Source: Levilactobacillus zymae DSM 19395
GTDB taxonomy: Bacteria > Bacillota > Bacilli > Lactobacillales > Lactobacillaceae
Reading direction: 5' to 3'
DNA length: 59,331 bases
Assembly: GCF_001434115.1 (NCBI RefSeq)
Contig: NZ_AZDW01000027.1
Span: 1 to 59,331, forward strand
Shown here: positions 53,703 to 59,331 of the stretch, piece by piece
Numbering within the stretch: the stretch's first letter is position 1
Layout of the letters: each line of letters opens with the position of its first letter
Position numbers and translations under genes: made by a program
Notes under the pieces: generated by a model
What the model was told of the DNA's origin: nothing
Seen by the model: only the letters and a program-made list of their open reading frames with translations
Database searches by the model: none

Positions 53703-54872
53703 TTAGTTGGCTTTACCACCATTGTGCCGTTTGCCTTGGGTCTTATGATCTTCGATGCCCCGGTCGGAATGCACCGGCTTGGCAAAGATCATCCGCCCCG
53801 CATCCGTCTGGATGGCACTGGTGACCACCACGTCCAATTGCTTGTTAATGAAGTACTTACCGTCTTCGACCACGACCATGGTGCCGTCGTCGAGGTAGGC
53901 GACCCCTTGTTGACGTTCGGTTCCGTTCTTGACCACCATCACGTGTAGGTTTTCACCCGGAATGACCCGCGGCTTCAACGCGTTGGCCAACGAATTAATG
54001 TTCAGGACTTGCACGTTTTGGAACTGAATCACCTTGTTTAAGTTGTAGTCGTTGGTGACGATTACCCCACCGTTTTTCTTAGCCAGGGCAATCAACTTAC
54101 TGTCCACTTCCGGAATGTCTTCGAAGTCGCCTTCGTACATTTCGATGGGCATGATTTGTTCGTTTTGCAACTTATTTAAGATGTCCAGTCCCCGCCGACC
54201 CCGGACCCGCTTGACCGAGTCGCTTGAATCGGCGATGTATTGGAGTTCGTACAGCACGAAGTTGGGCACCAGTAACGTGCCTTCTAAGAACCCCGTCTTC
54301 GCCAGATCGTAGATGCGCCCATCGATCAAGATGTTCGTATCCAAAATCTTATAGTGGTGAAAATTCGGTTCCGCCTGCTTATCGAGGACCTTCTCGCTAG
54401 CTTCATCGTTAGCCTTTTTGGTCCGCGACTGGAACAGCTTGCGCCATTCTTCGCCCCGAATCTTACTCAGCCGCGTACCCAACCGAAATCCCAGATACCC
54501 CAAGAGCAGCATCAGGATCCACGGAATCACCGTACTAATGAAGAACGAAGGCACTCGGAACAGAAATTGTGAGATCAATAACGCCAGCGCTAAACCGACG
54601 ATCGTTAATAAACTCCCAAAAATTAAGGTCATGGGGTTCTGCCGGTTTAAATAAGCCTCCAGGCGGTTCACCACCCGGACTAGGCTACTGGCAAAGAACG
54701 CTCCCAGAATAAGGAAAATAATAGCACCAAGCAAAATATTGACCAGAATATTATCAACGAACGGACTCGTTACCCCAAAGAGTTGCCAGGTTCGGGGTAA
54801 ATAGGCCGCACCCAGGACGCCACCAATGATGATGAACAGGGCTAAAATCACTGTTCGCTTACGATTTTTCAT
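53703..54872 (-). CDS. PIN and TRAM domain membrane protein (YacL family)
   Basis: A 389-residue protein with four hydrophobic segments (about 8-25, 41-63, 84-105, 113-133), a PIN nuclease-like domain (KILDTNILIDGRIYDLAKTGF, then VTNDYNLNKV, with conserved Asp residues) and a C-terminal TRAM domain. This is the YacL family, conserved next to radA and gltX in Firmicutes; function uncertain, RNA cleavage being likely. ATG after GGGAGGTG. Confidence 0.92.
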   Translation of the reverse strand: MKNRKRTVILALFIIIGGVLGAAYLPRTWQLFGVTSPFVDNILVNILLGAIIFLILGAFFASSLVRVVNRLEAYLNRQNPMTLIFGSLLTIVGLALALLISQFLFRVPSFFISTVIPWILMLLLGYLGFRLGTRLSKIRGEEWRKLFQSRTKKANDEASEKVLDKQAEPNFHHYKILDTNILIDGRIYDLAKTGFLEGTLLVPNFVLYELQYIADSSDSVKRVRGRRGLDILNKLQNEQIMPIEMYEGDFEDIPEVDSKLIALAKKNGGVIVTNDYNLNKVIQFQNVQVLNINSLANALKPRVIPGENLHVMVVKNGTERQQGVAYLDDGTMVVVEDGKYFINKQLDVVVTSAIQTDAGRMIFAKPVHSDRGIEDHKTQGKRHNGGKAN

Positions 54873-54903
54873 AAAAGTTCACCTCCCTTCGCCGCACGCG
54901 CCG

Positions 54904-56277
54904 TTAGACGCCCAGTGCAAGTTTCAATGCCTGCCGCAAGGTCGACACCCCGATAACGTCGATGCCGGCCGGCGGCGTCCAGCCTTGCAGGTTATTCTTA
55001 GGCACGAAGATTCGTTGGAACCCCAGTTTCTTGGCTTCAGCTACCCGTTGTTCGATCCGACTCACGCGCCGAATTTCCCCGGTCAGCCCGACTTCCCCCA
55101 CGAAACAGTCCGTGGGCGCCGTTGCCGTGTCCTTGTAGCTCGACGCGATACTCAACGCAATCGCCAAGTCAATGGCCGGTTCGTCTAGCTTAACGCCCCC
55201 GGCGGCCTTCAAGAAAGCGTCCTGATTTTGCAACATCAGGTTGGCCCGCTTCTCCAGCACCGCCATCAATAACGAGACCCGGTTACGGTCTAAGCCGCTC
55301 GCGGTTCGTTGGGCGTTGCCGAAGACCGATGGCGTGATCAAGGCTTGGACTTCGACCAAAATCGGTCGGGTCCCCTCCATCGACACCACGATGGCCGAGC
55401 CAGTCGCGTCTTTCAGGCGTTCTTCCAGGAAAATCTCCGACGGGTTAGCCACCTCATACAGGCCGCCTTCCTTCATTTCGAAGATTCCCAGTTCGTTGGT
55501 CGACCCAAACCGGTTCTTGACCGCCCGCAAAATCCGGTAAGTGTGGTGTAGGTCGCCTTCAAAATACAGGACCGTATCCACCATGTGTTCCAGAATCTTC
55601 GGACCGGCGATGGCACCGCCCTTGGTCACGTGACCCACCACAAAGATGGTGATGCCGTTGGTCTTAGCAATCTGCATCAATTCACCGGTGACCGCGCGAA
55701 TCTGAGAAACCGACCCAATGGCTGATTCGATGCCCGGCGCCTGCATGGTCTGCACGGAATCGATGATCACGTAGTCCGGGTGCATCTCTTCGATGTTGGC
55801 CCGAATGCTGACCATGTCGGTCTCCGGGTACAGGTAAAGGTGTTCGGCGTTGACCACCAGCCGGTCGGCCCGCATCTTGATCTGACTGGCGCTTTCTTCA
55901 CCGGACACGTACAAGACCTTGCCCCCGGTCGCGCTGAGTTGGCCCGACACCTGCAGGAGCAACGTCGATTTTCCGATTCCCGGATCGCCCCCAATCAGGA
56001 TCAGGGACCCCGGCACGATGCCGCCCCCTAAGACCCGGTTGAGTTCTTCCATTTGCGTTTTGACCCGCGTTTCGGTGGTGTGCTTGATTTCATTCATCAA
56101 TTGCGGTCGGGTGTGTTCACCGGCCGGCGTGACCCGCGTCGATTGCGGTTTAACTTCCGGCGTGACGGTCTCCTCGACCATGGTGTTCCATTCCCCACAG
56201 TTCGGGCAACGGCCCAAATACCGGGGGGAACTGTAATCACAATTTTGACACACAAATTTCGTTTTAACCTTGGCCAC
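54904..56277 (-). CDS. radA: DNA repair protein RadA
   Basis: A 457-residue RecA-like branch-migration protein. N-terminal zinc finger CQNC...CPNC (about 9-28), Walker [11 protein letters not shown] (about 96-105), RadA motif KNRFG, and a C-terminal Lon-protease-like domain. I prefer GTG at 56277, six bases after AGGGGG; the ATG two codons earlier abuts that site. A -10 (TGC-TAGAAT) lies upstream. Confidence 0.96.
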   Translation of the reverse strand: MAKVKTKFVCQNCDYSSPRYLGRCPNCGEWNTMVEETVTPEVKPQSTRVTPAGEHTRPQLMNEIKHTTETRVKTQMEELNRVLGGGIVPGSLILIGGDPGIGKSTLLLQVSGQLSATGGKVLYVSGEESASQIKMRADRLVVNAEHLYLYPETDMVSIRANIEEMHPDYVIIDSVQTMQAPGIESAIGSVSQIRAVTGELMQIAKTNGITIFVVGHVTKGGAIAGPKILEHMVDTVLYFEGDLHHTYRILRAVKNRFGSTNELGIFEMKEGGLYEVANPSEIFLEERLKDATGSAIVVSMEGTRPILVEVQALITPSVFGNAQRTASGLDRNRVSLLMAVLEKRANLMLQNQDAFLKAAGGVKLDEPAIDLAIALSIASSYKDTATAPTDCFVGEVGLTGEIRRVSRIEQRVAEAKKLGFQRIFVPKNNLQGWTPPAGIDVIGVSTLRQALKLALGV

Positions 56278-56360
56278 GTGCATCCCCCTATTCGTTCTGA
56301 CTATTAGGTTTATTCTAGCATATCTCGGGGGTCAGCCCCCACTAGTCTGTTAGGCAAATT

Positions 56361-56900
56361 TTAGGCGTTGTCGGACGACCCAAACCCACCGGTCCGTTGT
56401 TGTCGGGGCGCCTGTTCGTCATCGGCCAACCGAAACGGCATGAAAATCCCCTGGGCAATCCGTTGCCCCTTAGGAATCGTGACGTCGTGTAGGCTGACGT
56501 TGACCAACTGGACGAAAATTTCGCCCTCGTTCTTTTCATTATTATAGTAATCCGCGTCGATCACCCCGACCCCGTTGGGCAGGATCAGGCCGTGCTTCAG
56601 CGGGTTACTCGAGCGGTTCGCTAGTAGCAGCACTTCGTCGGGCTGCATGTAGGCCTTGACCCCCGTGGGCACCAAAAACGGCCGCATATCGTGATTGCCG
56701 GCCGTTAATTCCTCGGTCGTCAGCGGCTCGCGGTGCCGTAAGCGTTTGAAGGCGTGCAACAGGTCGTGGCGCCAGATAGATGGTAAAACGAAGTCCTCGG
56801 CACACTCAAAATCGTACCCGGCGGATTGCTGGGTGGTCCGGTACGGTACCTGCAACCCCTGATTGGCGTAGCGACTGACAATTTCAAATCCTCTTTGCAT
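56361..56900 (-). CDS. dut: dUTP diphosphatase
   Basis: A 179-residue trimeric dUTPase. Motif 3 region is GVGVIDADYYNN, motif 2 RSSNPLKHGL, motif 4 KGQRIAQGIF, and the flexible C-terminal motif 5 RTGGFGSS. It removes dUTP and makes dUMP for thymidylate. About 30 residues are inserted near 37-70 relative to short dUTPases, as in other lactobacilli. ATG after AAGGGAG. Upstream of radA. Confidence 0.94.
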   Translation of the reverse strand: MQRGFEIVSRYANQGLQVPYRTTQQSAGYDFECAEDFVLPSIWRHDLLHAFKRLRHREPLTTEELTAGNHDMRPFLVPTGVKAYMQPDEVLLLANRSSNPLKHGLILPNGVGVIDADYYNNEKNEGEIFVQLVNVSLHDVTIPKGQRIAQGIFMPFRLADDEQAPRQQRTGGFGSSDNA

Positions 56901-57029
56901 AAGCGACTCCCTTATCTTTTTTATGGTAGGCGGCGACTAAACGGACCTGGTCTCGTTAGCGCTTCTGTTACTAGAATAAGCAACTCGGCGCCAGATTACC
57001 AGTTAAACAGCTCCGCGAAAAAATGGGAG

Positions 57030-57058
57030 TTGACAAGCCGTGCCGGATAGACCAGAAT
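57030..57058 (+). promoter_or_regulatory. promoter of the small ORF-rpiA operon
   Basis: TTGACA (57030-57035), 17 bp, CAGAAT (57053-57058), 35 bp before the first start codon. Confidence 0.65.
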
Positions 57059-57093
57059 CATAGGTAGAAATTGGTCCTGAAGGGAGTAACACC

Positions 57094-57429
57094 ATGGCAA
57101 TCAGTGAAACACCGGGCGCGTTGACCAGCTCGACGGGCGACCAGCTTAACGCCAGTTTGCACTACCTGGTTTTAAGTCCCCAGCAATGGGTCTTAGAACA
57201 AATCTTTGTCCGCCCCGAACAACCCGTCAGCCTTGCCGTTGACCTGATTAAACGTTTTACTAGTTTAGCTCAGGCCGCGCAAGTGACCGTTAAGGTGTTG
57301 GATCCGTACGCCAAGCGCTACTTTACCCACCATCCGGCCCCGGACCTGTTGGCAGCCCACCAGTTGCCCGTTACCGGTCCTCACGCCGTTCAGCCAGTTG
57401 ATTTAAACTACCATACAGAAGAGGAGTAA
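57094..57429 (+). CDS. hypothetical protein upstream of rpiA
   Basis: A 111-residue soluble protein I do not recognise. ATG follows GAAGGGAG. The middle ([24 protein letters not shown]) looks helical then beta; the C-terminus is rich in His and Pro and ends EEE. There is no signal peptide or membrane segment. The stop is 7 bp before rpiA and its last codons form the rpiA ribosome binding site, so the two are translationally coupled. Confidence 0.7.
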   Translation: MAISETPGALTSSTGDQLNASLHYLVLSPQQWVLEQIFVRPEQPVSLAVDLIKRFTSLAQAAQVTVKVLDPYAKRYFTHHPAPDLLAAHQLPVTGPHAVQPVDLNYHTEEE

Positions 57430-57436
57430 TTCTACC

Positions 57437-58123
57437 ATGGATCAAAACGCATTAAAGGCCCTCGTTGGTCAAGAAGCCGTCAAGTACGTGGAAGATGGCA
57501 TGATTTTAGGAATCGGTACCGGGTCGACCGTCAAATACATGATCGACGCATTGGGCGAACGGGTCGCTAAGGAAGGCCTGCACATCATCGGGGTCGCCAC
57601 TTCTGACCGTTCCGCTAAGCAAGCCGAATCTCTGGGAATCACCATCAAGCAACTAGACGAGGTGGACCACCTGGACCTCACCATCGACGGTGCCGACGAA
57701 ATTGACGACAATTTCCAAGGTATCAAGGGTGGCGGGGCCGCGCACTTATGGGAAAAGATCGTGGCTATCAACTCCCGCAAGAACATGTGGATTGTTGACG
57801 AAAGTAAAATGGTTCACCACTTAGGCAAGTTCCCGTTACCGTTGGAAGTCATCCCCTTCGGCTCCACGCACGTCTTAGAAAAGTTAGACAAGATGGGCTT
57901 GCACCCCACTTTCCGGATGCAAGATGATGGCAGCCACGTCCTGACCGACTCCAAGAACTACATCATCGACCTACACTTGGGCCGCATCGATCACCCCCAC
58001 GAACTGGCCAACACCTTAAACGGCATCGTGGGTGTCGTGGAACACGGGTTGTTCTTAGACACGGTCAACACGGTCATCGTCGGCCGTCAAGACGGACCAG
58101 AAGTCTTGAACGCCCGCGACTAA
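57437..58123 (+). CDS. rpiA: ribose-5-phosphate isomerase A
   Basis: A 228-residue enzyme interconverting ribose-5-P and ribulose-5-[13 protein letters not shown] (about 25-36), [22 protein letters not shown] with the catalytic Asp and Lys, and the C-terminal [14 protein letters not shown] nine bases after GAGGAG. Terminator directly behind. Confidence 0.97.
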   Translation: MDQNALKALVGQEAVKYVEDGMILGIGTGSTVKYMIDALGERVAKEGLHIIGVATSDRSAKQAESLGITIKQLDEVDHLDLTIDGADEIDDNFQGIKGGGAAHLWEKIVAINSRKNMWIVDESKMVHHLGKFPLPLEVIPFGSTHVLEKLDKMGLHPTFRMQDDGSHVLTDSKNYIIDLHLGRIDHPHELANTLNGIVGVVEHGLFLDTVNTVIVGRQDGPEVLNARD

Positions 58124-58133
58124 GGATTAATTT

Positions 58134-58166
58134 AAAAGCGCCTGGGAAATCCCAGACGCTTTTTTT
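58134..58166 (+). terminator. terminator of rpiA
   Basis: AAAAGCG-x-CTGGGA pairs with TCCCAG-x-CGCTTTT, then T7. The A run on the other side could serve the converging membrane-protein gene. Confidence 0.9.
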
Positions 58167-59075
58167 CTAATCATTTTCAACTGCCGTTACGGGTTGGCGT
58201 TTTAGAATGACGACGGCCCCCAAGAAGAAGCTCGCGGCCAACGCCGCCGTCACGGGCAATAACCGAAACATCTCGACGGGTAACACCAGGGCCAGCAAAG
58301 GAAAGGCGTACGCGGCGGGTAATTTAAGCCGCAAGCCGGCCAACAACCCGTAAACCAGGGGCAACGTGATGACCGTACTTAGCAACCACGAGGCCACCAG
58401 CAGGTAAACGCCCACCCCCAAGCTAGCCACACCGACTAACGCGAGCCAATGGCGCACCGCCATAGTCCCGGCATACGTGGGCCGCTGGAGCACCTCGAAG
58501 AAGACCACCAGCACCGGTGGGACCGCGGCCATTTGTGGCAGCCCAACCACCGCCACGGTGCCGACCCACACCGCGACTAGCCCCGCAAACCATCCCATCT
58601 GGGTCAGCGTCGTCGCCCGGGGTGCTGCGGTCGTGGGATACTGTCGTTGCAGGTAGGTGCCCACCATGAGACACCCGGTCAATACACAAATGGCCAGCAT
58701 GAACGACCAGTGCGTCGCGTTGACAATCAACGGCAGCAGTCCGGTCGCAAACGATGGCGCCAAGGTCGAGTGGACCACCCGCAACCACCCTAGCATCACC
58801 AATACCCCAACGAAAACCTTGGCGGCGTACGGCCAGGCCAGCTGGTTGGCGAGAAACCCAATCAGGGCGGTCCCGGACGGTGCGAGGAAAATTTTAAATG
58901 GTTGGTGGATCCAACCCGGATTTTGATAAATCCAGGTTCCCGCGGTCAGTGCCCCCACCTCAGGCAAGATAATTTCGCTATCGTGTAACCAGGTGGCACT
59001 GGCGACCATGAGAAGGACCAGAGCAAATCCCACCAGGTAATGGGACTGACTCCGATGATGTTGACTCAGTTGCAT
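58167..59075 (-). CDS. hypothetical polytopic membrane protein
   Basis: A 302-residue protein with about nine hydrophobic segments, few charged residues, and short loops. ATG after GAAAGGGAG. It begins with a His/Gln/Ser-rich cytosolic tail (MQLSQHHRSQSHYL). A conserved-looking loop LPEVGALTAGTWIYQNPGW follows the first helix. I do not recognise the family; a permease-like role is possible but unsupported. Confidence 0.65.
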   Translation of the reverse strand: MQLSQHHRSQSHYLVGFALVLLMVASATWLHDSEIILPEVGALTAGTWIYQNPGWIHQPFKIFLAPSGTALIGFLANQLAWPYAAKVFVGVLVMLGWLRVVHSTLAPSFATGLLPLIVNATHWSFMLAICVLTGCLMVGTYLQRQYPTTAAPRATTLTQMGWFAGLVAVWVGTVAVVGLPQMAAVPPVLVVFFEVLQRPTYAGTMAVRHWLALVGVASLGVGVYLLVASWLLSTVITLPLVYGLLAGLRLKLPAAYAFPLLALVLPVEMFRLLPVTAALAASFFLGAVVILKRQPVTAVEND

Positions 59076-59234
59076 CCGTTTCGACTCCCTTTCCGTTTTT
59101 TACAGACTGCGAGCCATTGTAGCACAGGTCAGCTCCTAATCGCGCGATTAATTCGCCGATCGGAGATAAGTAACCGTTTTCTTCCATTATTTACCGAAAC
59201 TTTTCGTTCCCCTACCGGAACCACGACCTGCCCA

Positions 59235-59263
59235 TTCAAAAAATGAGAAAATTGGCGTACAAT
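59235..59263 (+). promoter_or_regulatory. outward promoter at the window end
   Basis: TTCAAA (59235-59240), 17 bp, TACAAT (59258-59263) on the plus strand, likely driving a gene beyond the window. The 256 bp after the membrane-protein gene contain no ORF I can support. Confidence 0.5.
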
Positions 59264-59331
59264 GAGAGAATAGTTAGCCTGAATTATTCATACCTTCCAA
59301 AAAAGTCGTCAGTTTTCATGTTTTTCAAAAA

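Overview
The window reads as one contiguous piece of chromosome from a high-GC member of the Lactobacillaceae. This rests on close resemblance of the housekeeping proteins to lactobacilli, strong GGAGG ribosome binding sites, frequent GTG and TTG starts, a small bacterial SRP RNA, class Ib nrdHEF, and the Firmicutes order sigH-rpmG-secE-nusG-rplKA-rplJL. GC-rich codon use would fit a Levilactobacillus-type species, but that is inference. I see no prophage, insertion sequence, CRISPR array, rRNA or tRNA.

Layout. 1-5.9 kb (minus): a KimA-type potassium importer, groES-groEL behind CIRCE operators, and rex with several Rex-like sites. 5.9-7.9 kb (plus): an ABC-F ATPase. 7.9-14.6 kb (minus): tsaD, rimI, tsaB, an acyl-ACP thioesterase, rsmI, yabA, holB, darA and tmk. 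14.8-23.2 kb (minus): a six-gene surface polysaccharide cluster (GH8 lipoprotein, GT-C-like membrane protein, DUF2334-type protein, BcsA-like synthase, BcsB-like protein, degenerate-GGDEF membrane protein). It sits between yaaL and tmk, which are normally neighbours. 23.4-26.5 kb: yaaL, recR, ybaB, dnaX. 26.7-29.9 kb: a beta-glucuronidase gene and a divergent AraC regulator, placed between dnaX and the SRP RNA/tadA. 30.2-31.5 kb: ffs, tadA and a methyltransferase gene.

31.7-35.2 kb (plus): nrdHEF behind two NrdR-box-like sites. 35.3-39.5 kb: metE-metF with a divergent LysR gene and a MET-box-like dyad. 39.5-43.5 kb: a LOG-family hydrolase, a PEBP-family protein and mprF. 43.7-48.2 kb (minus): rplL, rplJ (with L10 leader), rplA, rplK, nusG, secE, rpmG and sigH; secE and rpmG were found by hand translation. 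48.3-53.5 kb: rae1, rlmB, mrnC, cysS, a 42-codon membrane-protein ORF and gltX. 53.7-56.9 kb: a PIN-TRAM protein gene, radA and dut. 57.1-58.1 kb (plus): a small unknown ORF coupled to rpiA. The last gene is an unknown membrane protein on the minus strand.

The most interesting unexplained signals are non-coding. (1) A family of roughly 120-bp rod-like intergenic elements occurs at three loci, with stem sequences that change in a compensatory way while internal segments stay constant. (2) A roughly 140-nt potential three-way junction lies between nusG and rplK. (3) An intrinsic-terminator-like hairpin lies immediately downstream of a putative nusG promoter. The polysaccharide cluster is the best candidate for a c-di-GMP-responsive system: the synthase lacks a PilZ domain, while the small membrane protein has lost GGDEF but keeps an RxxD motif at the I-site position.
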